Assembly: GCF_007858275.1 (NCBI RefSeq)
Contig: NZ_VFEV01000002.1
Location: 62,001 to 126,000, forward strand
From: Pseudomonas proteolytica
GTDB taxonomy: Bacteria; Pseudomonadota; Gammaproteobacteria; Pseudomonadales; Pseudomonadaceae
Length of the DNA: 64,000 bases
Direction: 5' to 3'
Positions 17,957 through 26,776 of this stretch are shown piece after piece. A program made the position numbers and the translations under genes. Position 1 is the first letter of the stretch. The number at the start of each line of letters is the position of its first letter. The notes beneath the pieces were generated by a model that did no database searches, was not told the origin of the DNA, and saw only the letters and a program-made list of their open reading frames with translations.

Positions 17957-19189
17957 ATGGGTGCATTAACAGGTTTGCGCGTACTGGATTTGAGCCGGGT
18001 CTTGGCCGGCCCATGGTGTGGTCAGGTGTTGGCGGACCTGGGCGCGGAAGTGATCAAGATCGAGCGCCCGCACAGTGGCGATGACACACGCGGCTGGGGA
18101 CCGCCGTGGATGCAGACCGCCGCTGGCGAGTCATCCGGGCAGGCTTCGTATTACCAGTCCACCAACCGCGGCAAGTTGTCGGTGGCCATCGATCTGGCCA
18201 GCGTCGAAGGCCAGGAACTGGTGCGGGCGCTGGCGGCCAGTTCCGATGTGCTGATCGAGAACTACAAGGCCGGCTCCTTAGCCCGATATGGCCTGGACTA
18301 CGCGACCCTGGCCGCGCTCAACCCGCGCCTGGTGTATTGCTCCATCACCGGCTTCGGCCAGACCGGCCCACGTGCCGAAGAGCCTGGCTACGACTTCATC
18401 ATCCAAGGTATTGGCGGCCTGATGAGCATCACCGGCGAGCGCGATGACTTGCCGGGGGGCGGCCCGCAAAAAGTCGGTGTGGCCTTTTCCGACCTGATGA
18501 CCGGGCTGTATTCCACCGTGGCGATCCAGGCCGCGCTGCTCAGCCGTGAACGCACGGGCGTCGGCCAGCATATCGATATGGCCCTGCTGGACGTGCAAGT
18601 CGCGACCCTGGCCAACCAGAGCATGAACTACCTGGCCTCCGGCAAAGTGCCTCAGCGCTTTGGCAACGCCCACGCCAATATCGTGCCGTACCAGGTGTTC
18701 CGTGCGGCAGACCGCGACTTCATCATCGCCTGCGGCAACGACAGCCAATTTATCGCCTTGTGCCAGAGCATCGGCTTGCCACATCTGCCGGATGATCCGC
18801 GCTTTCGGCGCAATGCCGATCGTGTTGCCCATCGGGGCGAAATCGTCGAGTTGCTGTCGGCGCATTTCCTCGGCCGCACGGCAGACGAGTGGGTCAGCTG
18901 CATCCACGCCTCGAAAGTGCCGGTGGGCGCGATCAACAACATCGCGCAATCGCTGGAAGAACCGCAGGTAATCGCCCGCGAACTGATGGTGAAGATTCCC
19001 CACCCGCAAAACCCGGATTTCGCCATGGTCGGCAGCCCGATCAAGATGTCCGGCACCCCGGTGGAGTACGTACGGCCAGCGCCGATGTTGGGCCAGCATA
19101 CGGATGAGGTGTTGGCTGGGCGGTTGGGGTTGTCCGGTGAGCAGTTGGGGCAGTTGAAGCGTAGTGGGGTAATTGAGCAGTTGCCGTAA
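17957..19189 (+). CDS. CaiB/BaiF family acyl-CoA transferase
   Basis: A 410-residue class-III CoA-transferase, which moves CoA between carboxylic acids. The family opening LSRVLAGPWCGQVLADLGAEVIK-type segment is present, split here by normal residues, and the catalytic aspartate lies in GVAFSDLMTGLY (equivalent to Asp169 of formyl-CoA transferase). Length matches the family. ATG 17957 follows CAGGAA at 8 nt. Together with the dehydrogenase, regulator and MFS importer it makes an acid-activation and beta-oxidation set. A glutarate-like or other dicarboxylate is plausible by analogy with GcdG/GcdH pairs, but not shown. Confidence 0.87.
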   Translation: MGALTGLRVLDLSRVLAGPWCGQVLADLGAEVIKIERPHSGDDTRGWGPPWMQTAAGESSGQASYYQSTNRGKLSVAIDLASVEGQELVRALAASSDVLIENYKAGSLARYGLDYATLAALNPRLVYCSITGFGQTGPRAEEPGYDFIIQGIGGLMSITGERDDLPGGGPQKVGVAFSDLMTGLYSTVAIQAALLSRERTGVGQHIDMALLDVQVATLANQSMNYLASGKVPQRFGNAHANIVPYQVFRAADRDFIIACGNDSQFIALCQSIGLPHLPDDPRFRRNADRVAHRGEIVELLSAHFLGRTADEWVSCIHASKVPVGAINNIAQSLEEPQVIARELMVKIPHPQNPDFAMVGSPIKMSGTPVEYVRPAPMLGQHTDEVLAGRLGLSGEQLGQLKRSGVIEQLP

Positions 19190-19204
19190 CGAGGGGCCTT
19201 TTGG

Positions 19205-19828
19205 TCAGCGCTGCAATATTTTGCCCAACGCGCCCATGTCCATGGCCTCATTCATGCTCAACGGGCCGGAAAAGGTGAAGGGTTCCTTGTAAAGCGATTC
19301 ATAGTGCATCTCTACAAATACGTCATTCCTTTGCAGGAAAAAGCTCATTTGCAGTAGGCACAAGGGGCCGAACTGTGTGCTTTTAGTCGGCTCCAGAATC
19401 GCGATGTCATTACCAGGCCTGACCGCAGCGCCTTCGGTGGGCCAGCCTTTGGCGAAGCACTCGGGATTCAATCGCGCCTTCTCCAGCACGGCGGGCCAGC
19501 GACTGTCCCCCAGCCCGTTGAACTGCTCGTCGCCGACGCGAACAGTGAACGAGGTGATGATGCCCGGCCCGATCCCTTCGTTGGACAAATACAGCCCGCT
19601 TTTTTCCGCCGTCAAATGCGGTGTAATCCCCAGGTAGGGCCTTACGGAGAGGCGGTTGTGCTCGCGCATCAAGTCCAGTTGCCAGAAGGAAATCGACGCG
19701 GCGGCAATGGAAATCACCACCGCTGCCAGTGACAGGAGCGTGCCGAAGGAAAACCTGGGCTTTTTCGGTGTCGGTGTGGCGGTGGGGCGGCGGGGCTTGA
19801 AAAAGGGGTGGTGATGCATTTTTTTCAC
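19205..19828 (-). CDS. Hypothetical single-span membrane protein
   Basis: A 207-residue protein that I do not recognise. Residues 1-25 are basic and proline-rich (KKMHHHPFFKPRRP), residues about 28-50 form one transmembrane helix (FGTLLSLAAVVISIAAASIS), and the remainder is soluble, probably periplasmic, with a beta-rich look. A GTG start at 19828 is supported by AGGAAG at 7 nt; an ATG three codons in is the alternative. It is convergent with the CoA-transferase gene and directly left of tRNA-Asn. Confidence 0.6.
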   Translation of the reverse strand: MKKMHHHPFFKPRRPTATPTPKKPRFSFGTLLSLAAVVISIAAASISFWQLDLMREHNRLSVRPYLGITPHLTAEKSGLYLSNEGIGPGIITSFTVRVGDEQFNGLGDSRWPAVLEKARLNPECFAKGWPTEGAAVRPGNDIAILEPTKSTQFGPLCLLQMSFFLQRNDVFVEMHYESLYKEPFTFSGPLSMNEAMDMGALGKILQR

Positions 19829-19965
19829 GGAGCGACTTCCTGTCGGTTTGGTTTGCCACTTTTCTTGGGTTCATGCTGTAGAGCGTTGCGGCTTGCTGTA
19901 GACAGCCGGGCGATGATAGCGCACCCAAACAGCGCCTTGTGCACACGTAAAAGCGCATTAAATGG

Positions 19966-19993
19966 TTGACTTATCCTTTTCAATCAGTAAGAT
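19966..19993 (+). promoter_or_regulatory. Sigma-70 promoter of tRNA-Asn
   Basis: TTGACT (-35, 19966-19971) and TAAGAT (-10, 19988-19993) with a 16-nt spacer. The -10 element ends 10 nt before the mature tRNA 5' end. Confidence 0.65.
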
Positions 19994-20002
19994 ACGCCGC
20001 AT

Positions 20003-20078
20003 TCCGCGATAGCTCAGTTGGTAGAGCAAATGACTGTTAATCATTGGGTCCCTGGTTCGAGTCCAGGTCGTGGAGCCA
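20003..20078 (+). tRNA. tRNA-Asn (GTT)
   Basis: A 76-nt tRNA with acceptor TCCGCGA pairing with TCGTGGA, the D-arm AGCTCAGTTGGTAGAGC, anticodon GTT at 20036-20038, the T-arm GGTTCGAGTCC and an encoded CCA end at 20076-20078. It is complete: the integration of the adjacent island regenerated its 3' end. Confidence 0.96.
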
Positions 20079-20080
20079 GA
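20056..20080. repeat. Left attachment-site copy (attL)
   Basis: TTCGAGTCCAGGTCGTGGAG followed by CCAGA covers the T-arm and acceptor end of tRNA-Asn. An identical 25-nt copy lies at 27094-27118; flanking bases differ on both sides. Confidence 0.92.
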
Positions 20081-20124
20081 CAAGGTTCCAGAGAAGGCTT
20101 TCAAAATCTCTGAGACCCCCGAAA

Positions 20125-20148
20125 AACCCGCCTTCTGGCGGGTTTTTT
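20125..20148 (+). terminator. Rho-independent terminator after tRNA-Asn (island-supplied)
   Basis: AACCCGCC at 20125-20132 pairs with GGCGGGTT at 20137-20144 over a TTCT loop, followed by a T-run to 20148. It lies inside the island, so it replaces the original tRNA terminator now stranded at 27124-27153. Confidence 0.8.
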
Positions 20149-20240
20149 CGTTTTGGCGTTCTGTCGGATTCCGGTGGATACCAGCCATTTTAAGGGTAGA
20201 GTTTGGGATAAAGGTCAGTTCGATAAAAGGGAGTACCCTT

Positions 20241-21563
20241 ATGTCGCGCACTACTGCTCCACTCTCCGACGCCGCTTGCCGTTCGGCCAAGCCCACAGAC
20301 CGCGCCTACAAGCTTTTCGACGGCGACGGCCTTTACCTTCTAGTCCAACCCAATGGCCGCAAAGGCTGGCGTCTCAGATACGTCAAACCTGATGGCCGGG
20401 AAGGACTGACCTCATTCGGCAACTACCCCATCGTTGGCCTCGCGGATGCGCGCCGCAAGCGCTTGGAGGTCAAGCGAATGCTGGCGGCTGGCATTGACCC
20501 TATAGGAGCCAAGAACCAAGCCAAGACGGACGCTCTGATCAAAGGCCGCACCTTTGAAAGCGTTGCCCTCGGCTGGCACACGGAAATGTCAGCCAAGTGG
20601 GCACCGGACTATTCCAAGACAGTGATGAGTCGCCTCAAAACTCACCTCTTCCCGCTGATCGGCGCCCGCGCCATTGTCGACCTTGATACCCACGACCTTA
20701 TGCGGCCCCTGGACGCGATTAAGAAGCGCGGAACGATAGACATTGCTTTAAGGGTACAAAACTACCTGCAGAGCATCATGCGCGAGGCAAAGCGCCTCCG
20801 GCTTATCACCGTAAACCCTGCTTACGACCTCGTAGGCTCGATCAAAGCCTCGCGGGTCGTCCACCGCCCCGCCTTATCCTTATCGCGCTTGCCTGAATTG
20901 CAGGAACGGATCGACACCTATAAAGGCCGCGCACTTACCCGGCTGACGGTCTTGCTGTCGCTGCACGTGTTTGTACGCTCCAGCGAGCTGCGCTTCGCCC
21001 GCTGGAGCGAGTTCGACCTCAAACGTGGTGTCTGGGAAATACCCGACACGCGACCAGCGTTGGAAGGCGTACCCTTTTCCACAAGGGGTACGAAGATGGC
21101 AGGCGATATCCATCTTGTACCCTTATCGCCGCAAGCGATCGCCCTGCTCGAGCAGATCCACGCAATCACAGGCAAATTTGACTTGGTGTTCGCAGGCGAT
21201 ACCAAGTCTTGGAAACCAATGTCCGAAAACACGGTGAACAGCGCGCTTAGGAAGATGGGGTACGACACCAAATCCGAGATCTGTGGGCATGGGTTTCGTT
21301 CGATGGCCTGCAGCGCACTGATCGAGTCAAGTTTGTGGACGGACACAGCCATCGAGCGGCAGATGAGCCACAAGGAACGCAACAACGTCCGCGCCGCCTA
21401 CATCCACAAGGCCGAGTTCATCGAGGAGCGCAGGCTGATCATGAACTGGTGGAGTCGCTACCTTGAGGCTAATCAGCAGAAGCATGTCAGCCCACGCGAA
21501 TTCGCCAATCAGACGGGTGCGAATGTCACTCGCCTAAAAGCAAAACGTGGCGCAACTGAGTAA
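20241..21563 (+). CDS. P4-type tyrosine integrase
   Basis: A 440-residue tyrosine recombinase with the DUF4102-like N-terminal arm-binding domain (SDAACRSAKPTDRAYKLFDG), a core-binding domain (about 100-200) and the catalytic domain. Catalytic residues are visible: R246 in VRSSELR, H350-x-x-R353 in HGFRS, H377 in MSHKE and the nucleophile Y387 in RAAYIHKA. It should integrate and excise the island at tRNA-Asn. ATG 20241 follows AAGGGAG at about 8 nt; the frame is open further upstream into the tRNA but this is not credible. The protein looks intact. Confidence 0.93.
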   Translation: MSRTTAPLSDAACRSAKPTDRAYKLFDGDGLYLLVQPNGRKGWRLRYVKPDGREGLTSFGNYPIVGLADARRKRLEVKRMLAAGIDPIGAKNQAKTDALIKGRTFESVALGWHTEMSAKWAPDYSKTVMSRLKTHLFPLIGARAIVDLDTHDLMRPLDAIKKRGTIDIALRVQNYLQSIMREAKRLRLITVNPAYDLVGSIKASRVVHRPALSLSRLPELQERIDTYKGRALTRLTVLLSLHVFVRSSELRFARWSEFDLKRGVWEIPDTRPALEGVPFSTRGTKMAGDIHLVPLSPQAIALLEQIHAITGKFDLVFAGDTKSWKPMSENTVNSALRKMGYDTKSEICGHGFRSMACSALIESSLWTDTAIERQMSHKERNNVRAAYIHKAEFIEERRLIMNWWSRYLEANQQKHVSPREFANQTGANVTRLKAKRGATE

Positions 21564-21604
21564 GCGCTCGGTCCTCATATCTCAGTGATCCGTTTGTCCA
21601 CGCG

Positions 21605-21649
21605 GGTCCATCCAAACAGGGCTGCAAAGCCGCCCTGTTTGGATGGACC
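21605..21649. terminator. Long hairpin after the integrase gene
   Basis: GGTCCATCCAAACAGGGC (21605-21622) and GCCCTGTTTGGATGGACC (21632-21649) are perfectly complementary over a 9-nt loop, starting 42 nt after the integrase stop. There is no T-run, so termination would be by structure or in another factor-dependent way; a binding-site role is also possible. Confidence 0.55.
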
Positions 21650-21682
21650 TCACTTAAAAAATCTAAAGCCCACGCAATTGTC

Positions 21683-21772
21683 TGTGGAAAACCACTGATT
21701 TCCATTAGTGGATAATTTCATCCACAGCCGCAGAACTCCCGAAAATTCGAGCCTTGACCCTAATTCTCCACA
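21683..21772. promoter_or_regulatory. Cluster of four DnaA-box-like nonamers
   Basis: Each site differs by one base from TTATCCACA: TGTGGAAAA at 21683-21691 and AGTGGATAA at 21707-21715 (reverse orientation), TCATCCACA at 21718-21726 and TTCTCCACA at 21764-21772 (forward). Four near-matches in 90 nt is more than expected by chance in GC-rich DNA. Whether DnaA or an element-encoded initiator binds here is unknown. Confidence 0.4.
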
Positions 21773-22009
21773 GGCGTAGAAAAGGTCGGGCAAAGCGCTG
21801 TCGTTGACAGCAACCCAGGTAGCCAGAACCTTTAAGGCTACGCCACACCGTGGTGGTTCTCCCAAAGTGCGATTAGCGTCCGGCGGCTCGCACGGTCACA
21901 GCGATGTGATGGATGCCTACTTTTACTAGTGTGCCCACTGCGGCAACTCATACCCCTTCATATCTGCCCTGCAGCAACTTATCCGCGTGGCCATTTCATT
22001 GCGCCAACC

Positions 22010-22046
22010 TGCGCCCGTCTCTTTCTCCCGGAAAGAGACGGGCGCA
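22010..22046. repeat. Perfect 16-bp hairpin in the island
   Basis: TGCGCCCGTCTCTTTC (22010-22025) and GAAAGAGACGGGCGCA (22031-22046) with loop TCCCG. No T-run follows and no coding gene abuts it. Confidence 0.75.
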
Positions 22047-22178
22047 CCTACCACTGCTGCAGCCCACCTCGTACCAGGCTTTGCGGCATTCCCCCTCGTG
22101 ACAATCGGCGCGACAAACACCGATGTCACCAGCAACAGCGATGCCGATGATGGTGCCGCAGCCCAGGGAATGGACTGC

Positions 22179-22197
22179 ACCTGACTGACAGTCAGGT
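22179..22197. repeat. Short perfect hairpin in the island
   Basis: ACCTGACT (22179-22186) and AGTCAGGT (22190-22197) with spacer GAC. It lies upstream of the broken second integrase. Confidence 0.55.
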
Positions 22198-22474
22198 ATG
22201 CCCCGGTCGTCGCTTCACTGCCTTCACCTGACTCAGGATCTCGCGGCGATGGTCTCGTCAGCCAATGCAGCCTCCACCCGCCCACTTCCTCGGAAGTGTT
22301 CAGGAGGCCAGATCATGAGATGCCCAAGCTCCCGGTCGTAAGGAGCCGCCAGTCCCGCGTTAGTGGACAACCCTCACAGGTCGCAGGGGCCTTGATCCCT
22401 GATAACACTCAACATTCTTGGCGGGATGACGTGGGGGAAGGTTTTAAGAGTTTGGCTTCGAGAGGAATGTGATC

Positions 22475-23439
22475 ATGGCGTTGGTAGGTAGACGGGATGG
22501 GCGCAATTTTGGCTATGGTCGGCAGCTGAGCTATGCCGGGCCGCAAGCGCTAAAAGATCTGTTTGGCGGCGGGCATTACGGCACGGTGATCGCTGGCAGG
22601 CGTTTGTGCGCTGGTGTCGGTCGGAGGATGGCCCGGGGTTTAACGATGCTCGGCAGATTGATCGGCAGACCTTGCTGGATTACGCGGCGCATCTGCGTCA
22701 CCTGGTTGAGCGCAGCGATCTCGCCATCGCTACCGCACAAAATCGGCTGTCCAGCGTGAATCGGACCATGGCTGCGCTTCGCGGTGATCAATATGTGAAA
22801 GTGCCAAGTCCGAGCAAGGCTTTGGGAACACAGCGCATCACCGTGCGCACGACAAATCCTCAAGGCCAAGATCACGAACACGTGATGCGCATCGTCGAAG
22901 CGCTCCGCGAACAGCATCCGCGTGCCGCCGCCATCGCTCAATTGGCACGTGCCACTGGCATGCGTCTGCGAGAAGCGATTCTGGCCGACCTACCGCGACT
23001 CAAGCGTGAAGCCGAACACTACGACAAGATCAACATCCAGGACGGCACCAAAGGTGGCCGCGGCGGCGCAACCGCGCCTCGTTGGATCACGGTGGATGAC
23101 CATATTCGCGAAGCGCTCAGGTACGCCGAACAGGTCTCTCCCGACGGTAGCCGCAACTTCCTGGCACCGAACGAGAGCTACCTTGATTTCCAACGGGAAA
23201 TCGTCCGCCCCGCCCGAGATATCCTCCATACGCACAACCTCAAAGGCTTCCACGAACTGCGCGCGGCTTATGCGTGCGAACGCTATGAGCAGATCACCCA
23301 TCACCTAGCGCCCATCAACGGTGGCAGGTGCAGGCGCCTCGATCCACGCCTTGATCGAGAGGCCCGCTTACAAATCAGCTATGAGCTGGGACACGGTCGA
23401 ATCGACGTGGTATCGGCGTACATCGGTGGTCGGGTATGA
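22475..23439 (+). pseudogene. Second integrase (integrase-domain protein), frameshifted
   Basis: ATG 22475 opens MALVGRRDGRNFGYGRQLSY and continues to HYGTV near 22588, after which the same protein resumes in another frame as DRWQAFVRWCRSEDGPG and runs to the stop at 23439. The family is an integrase-domain protein common on Pseudomonas islands, with conserved ATGMRLREA (catalytic Arg region) and C-terminal YELGHGRIDVVSAYIG (His and Tyr). Relative to intact relatives as I recall them, about four residues plus one base are missing at the junction, consistent with a 13-nt deletion between short GGTG repeats. The C-terminal half could in principle start at a GTG at 22606, but would lack the N-terminal domain. 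Confidence 0.72.
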
Positions 23440-23711
23440 ATAAACCATTCGATATGGAGATCTTCTTGGCTGGGGCACTGACTGGCGCACATGCCACACG
23501 CGAACGTCACATCCGCCAGGCCAAGACTATTCAAGCAGCCATTTCTGAACGCTGGAGCCGAGATAATCCATGGACATGGCAAAGAAAGCATCTCGTTTGG
23601 TTTTTGAACCATCACATGAGCTCAAACTCGAAATCGACGCGCTACTACTACCTGCTGACCACAAGCCTGATCACTCTGCGCCTAGGAAAATCCTGGAATT
23701 TTCCACGTTAG
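23436..23711 (+). CDS. Small hypothetical protein coupled to the second integrase
   Basis: A 91-residue basic protein (MNKPFDMEIFLAGALTGAHA) whose ATG overlaps the integrase stop (ATGA). Helical content looks high: ATRERHIRQAKTIQAAISERWSRD followed by WTWQRKHLVWFLNHH. I recall similar small proteins beside this integrase type on Pseudomonas islands, but the function is not known. The overlap suggests translational coupling, so it may be silenced or altered by the upstream frameshift. An overlapping frame from 23570 to 23758 is less convincing. Confidence 0.55.
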   Translation: MNKPFDMEIFLAGALTGAHATRERHIRQAKTIQAAISERWSRDNPWTWQRKHLVWFLNHHMSSNSKSTRYYYLLTTSLITLRLGKSWNFPR

Positions 23712-23907
23712 CCGAATGCCAGCAACTGCGCGCTCTGTATCCCTCACCGGCAGATTGAGCCAGCCAACGACTTGACGGGGATTAGGGCGGACCTCTTGAG
23801 CCCCTGAACCTAACCTCTGTTGTTTGATAACCTCTATGTATTACTGATGGACTGAGGGTTGTAGCTCGAGGCTACAGGCTTCACCTGAGACGTAGAGGCT
23901 GAAGGCG

Positions 23908-26280
23908 GTGATAAACAGTAGTCTGGTGGCGAAGCTAAGGGCTGAGAATGCAAGATTGGTTGCCTTGCTGGATGCTCATGGCATCGAATGGCGCCCGCCT
24001 GCTGAGCCAGTCAAGATAGCGATTGTCCAAGCAGAACAATCACAGCAACTCGATACTGATGGAAAGCTTGCCCTATTCCGAAGCTTGTTTCGTGGTAGGA
24101 CGGACGTTTATCCCACCCGCTGGGAAAGCAAGGCAGGCAAATCAGGATACGCACCCGCTTGCGCAAACGAATGGAGGCCTGGCGTTTGTGAGAAGCCCCG
24201 AATTAAATGTGGCGACTGCGGTAACCGCCAGCTGCTTCCGCTGACCGATGAGGTGGTCTATCGCCATCTGGCGGGCGAAGTGGTCGTTGGTATCTACCCC
24301 CTACTCTCTGATGACACTTGTTATTTTTTGGCGGTCGACTTCGATGAGGCCGAATGGCGTGATGATTCCAAAGCTTTTGTGCAGTCATGCCATGAGCTGA
24401 ACGTCCCGGTGGCGCTGGAAATATCGCGCTCAGGCCAAGGGGCTCATGGCTGGATTTTCTTTGAGCGTAATGTTCCTGCCTGCGATGCGCGCCGCCTCGG
24501 TGCCGCAATCATCAGTCATGCCTGTGAGCGCACCCGCCAGTTGGCGCTCAGCTCCTATGATCGACTGTTTCCAAACCAGGACTATATGCCCAAAGGCGGC
24601 TTTGGAAATCTCATCGCGCTCCCTTTGCAAAAGCGGGCCAGGGCCCAAAACAATAGCGTTTTTGTAGACGACTCGCTTGAGCCTCATCCTGATCAATGGG
24701 CCTTCCTGGCATCGATTCAGCGCATGAGTCCAGAAGATATCCAGCCCGTTATTATCCAGGCGATGGGTAATCGGGACCCTCTAGGGGTCGCCTATGTCGA
24801 TGACGAAGGTGATGCAGAACCTTGGAAAGATCGTGAATCGAGATCACGTAAATTGACATGCCCGTTGCCTGCTGCTGTCAACATCACGCTGGCTAACTTA
24901 ATTTACTTTGAAAAGTCGGAATTGCCACAGCCATTGGCAAACCAGCTTGTCCGGCTCGCTGCCTTTCAAAATCCTGAGTTCTACAAAGCTCAGGCCATGC
25001 GCATGTCAGTGTGGAACAAGCCAAGGATTATCGGCTGTGCCCAGAACTTCCCCAAACATGTTGCGTTACCACGTGGCTGTTTGGATGCTGCGCTGGAGCT
25101 TTTAGGGGAAAACGGGGTTACCGCTATTCTTAAAGACGAACGCTTCGCGGGCGACCCCATCGACGTGAGTTTTCTCGGGACCCTGCGTTCTGACCAAGAG
25201 GCTGCTGTCAGCGCAATGCTAAGTCATGACACCGGTATCCTCTGCGCACCGACTGCTTTCGGTAAAACAGTGAGTGCTGCTGCGTTGATTGCCGCACGTG
25301 GCATTAACACGTTGGTGCTTGTGCATCGGACGGAACTGTTAAGGCAGTGGCAAGAGCGCTTGCAGGTGTTCTTGGGAGTCGGGAATGGTGTCGTTGGAAC
25401 TCTTGGAGGCGGAAAAGCGAAGCTTACCGGCATCATCGACATTGCCGTAATGCAGTCGTTATCGCGAAAAGGCGAGATCAGCGATCAGGTAAAAAACTAC
25501 GGCCAGATCATCGTTGATGAGTGTCATCACCTATCAGCAGTGTCATTCGAGACACTACTGAGGAGCGCGACCGCGCGGTACGTGCTGGGACTCACGGCAA
25601 CCCCAGTGCGCCGAGATGGGCAGCAGCCTATTATTTTCATGCAGTGCGGACCGATCCGACATTCTGCTGCTCGGCCAGCGAATGCGCCTCATGACCTATC
25701 TGTCGTGCCTCGATTGCTGTCCAAACCAATAGTGGTCCCCGACGGCTTTGGGATTCAGGACGTTTTTCGGCGTCTAGCCGACGACTCTGAGCGGACAGCC
25801 AAAATCGTCTCGGAGATTGAGCTGGCGTACAACGAGGGTAGAAAAATTCTAGTGCTAACGGAGCGGACGGAACATGTGGATGCCCTTGAATTAGAATTGA
25901 AGCAGCGTGTGCATAACCTTTTCACGCTTCATGGGCGAGTGCCTAAGAAACAGCGCCTTTCCCGTATGCATGAGCTTGAGTCCCTTCCCCCTGATGCTCC
26001 ACGGGTGCTGTTGGCAACAGGAAAACTAGTAGGTGAAGGCTTCGATCACCCGCCGTTGGACACGCTGGTGCTGGCAATGCCCATCTCATGGAAGGGAATC
26101 CTTCAGCAATATGCGGGGCGGTTGCATCGATCGCATGCCGATAAGGCCGACGTGCGAGTGATCGACTTCGTTGACGAGGGTAATGTCGCGCTGCTGAGGA
26201 TGTGGGATAAGCGCCAGGCGGGTTACAAAGCGATGGGCTACCGTATGGCTGATTCCATGGCCACCATGGACCTACTCTAA
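23908..26280 (+). CDS. Primase-helicase fusion (TOTE-like AEP domain plus SF2 helicase)
   Basis: A 790-residue protein. Residues 1-30 form a short coiled coil (LRAENARLVALLDAHGIEW). Residues about 50-290 resemble the archaeo-eukaryotic primase domain that Pfam links to TOTE conflict systems: a four-cysteine zinc cluster (C85, C94, C101, C104), the DxD motif at 144-146 (VDFD), and SGQGAH at 175-180 supplying the motif-II histidine. Residues about 420-780 are an SF2 helicase: motif I APTAFGKT (about 447-454), DECH box (about 537-540), TATP (about 563-566) and QQYAGRLHR near the C-terminus. A GTG start at 23908 has AGAGG/GAAGG upstream. It probably primes and unwinds nucleic acid; whether for element replication, repair or defence is not readable. 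Confidence 0.82.
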   Translation: MINSSLVAKLRAENARLVALLDAHGIEWRPPAEPVKIAIVQAEQSQQLDTDGKLALFRSLFRGRTDVYPTRWESKAGKSGYAPACANEWRPGVCEKPRIKCGDCGNRQLLPLTDEVVYRHLAGEVVVGIYPLLSDDTCYFLAVDFDEAEWRDDSKAFVQSCHELNVPVALEISRSGQGAHGWIFFERNVPACDARRLGAAIISHACERTRQLALSSYDRLFPNQDYMPKGGFGNLIALPLQKRARAQNNSVFVDDSLEPHPDQWAFLASIQRMSPEDIQPVIIQAMGNRDPLGVAYVDDEGDAEPWKDRESRSRKLTCPLPAAVNITLANLIYFEKSELPQPLANQLVRLAAFQNPEFYKAQAMRMSVWNKPRIIGCAQNFPKHVALPRGCLDAALELLGENGVTAILKDERFAGDPIDVSFLGTLRSDQEAAVSAMLSHDTGILCAPTAFGKTVSAAALIAARGINTLVLVHRTELLRQWQERLQVFLGVGNGVVGTLGGGKAKLTGIIDIAVMQSLSRKGEISDQVKNYGQIIVDECHHLSAVSFETLLRSATARYVLGLTATPVRRDGQQPIIFMQCGPIRHSAARPANAPHDLSVVPRLLSKPIVVPDGFGIQDVFRRLADDSERTAKIVSEIELAYNEGRKILVLTERTEHVDALELELKQRVHNLFTLHGRVPKKQRLSRMHELESLPPDAPRVLLATGKLVGEGFDHPPLDTLVLAMPISWKGILQQYAGRLHRSHADKADVRVIDFVDEGNVALLRMWDKRQAGYKAMGYRMADSMATMDLL

Positions 26281-26380
26281 CTCTAACGTGGTTGACAGTT
26301 GATCATCCTATTAAGTGAGACGTGGTTCGTAGGCCTGTTCCCGCCGTGCCGCTCGAAGAATTGCTAACTTGGAGGTAGCT

Positions 26381-26776
26381 ATGTCCTCAATTGAGTTTTA
26401 TGTGCCTGGTGATTATGACAGCCCTTTAACAGCCAGCGGTCGAGGTCGCACTATCGCAGCGTTTCATCTTGCGCAGGGTGACGTTGAGTTTTTGACCAAA
26501 GTTACTGAAATGCGTCGCGACGTACTTAATCGTCTCATGAGCCCTTCTGCCGTGAGCTATTGGATCGCTCAGAAATGGCTGGAGAAAGCCCATGATGTCG
26601 GGAGGATTCAGCTTCTTCGACTCACAGCTAAGGGTTTGGTCACATGTAAAAACAGTGTCAATGGCGGAGGAAATGTACCTACAACCGCAGCGCTGGTAGC
26701 TCGGTGGAGGGCCAATATGAAACGAGGCGGCGTATCCTCGTTCACGCTAGTTTCGTTTGATCCGATCCCTGACTGA
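26381..26776 (+). CDS. Small protein with winged-helix-like segment, after the primase-helicase
   Basis: A 131-residue protein with a strong start (GGAGG 5 nt before ATG 26381). I do not recognise the family. Residues about 35-90 (FLTKVTEMRRDVLNRLMSPS, then WIAQKWLEKAHDVGRIQLLR, then LTAKGLVTC) read like a winged helix-turn-helix with a wing near LRLTAKG. It lies 100 nt after the primase-helicase gene in the same direction, so it may be an accessory or regulatory subunit of that module, or an unrelated cargo gene. Confidence 0.62.
   Translation: MSSIEFYVPGDYDSPLTASGRGRTIAAFHLAQGDVEFLTKVTEMRRDVLNRLMSPSAVSYWIAQKWLEKAHDVGRIQLLRLTAKGLVTCKNSVNGGGNVPTTAALVARWRANMKRGGVSSFTLVSFDPIPD

Larger units (their letters stand above)
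21564..22474. other. Non-coding island segment with hairpins and DnaA-box-like sites
   Basis: About 900 nt without a convincing gene. It holds an 18-bp hairpin just after the integrase, a cluster of four DnaA-box-like nonamers (21683-21772), a 16-bp perfect hairpin (22010-22046) and a smaller one (22179-22197). Short open frames here lack ribosome-binding sites and coding bias. The combination is what one expects of a replication or transfer origin, or of recombination debris. Confidence 0.55.

Noticed and set aside
19958..20296. A 112-codon minus-strand frame across tRNA-Asn.
   Set aside because: It reads through the tRNA and attL, so it is not a gene.
21650..21865. A short minus-strand frame in the island's non-coding part.
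   Set aside because: No start signal or coding bias, and it overlaps the DnaA-like sites.
23570..23758. A 62-codon frame overlapping the small ORF at 23436-23711.
   Set aside because: No clear ribosome-binding site and no domain. The overlapping frame that is coupled to the integrase is better supported.
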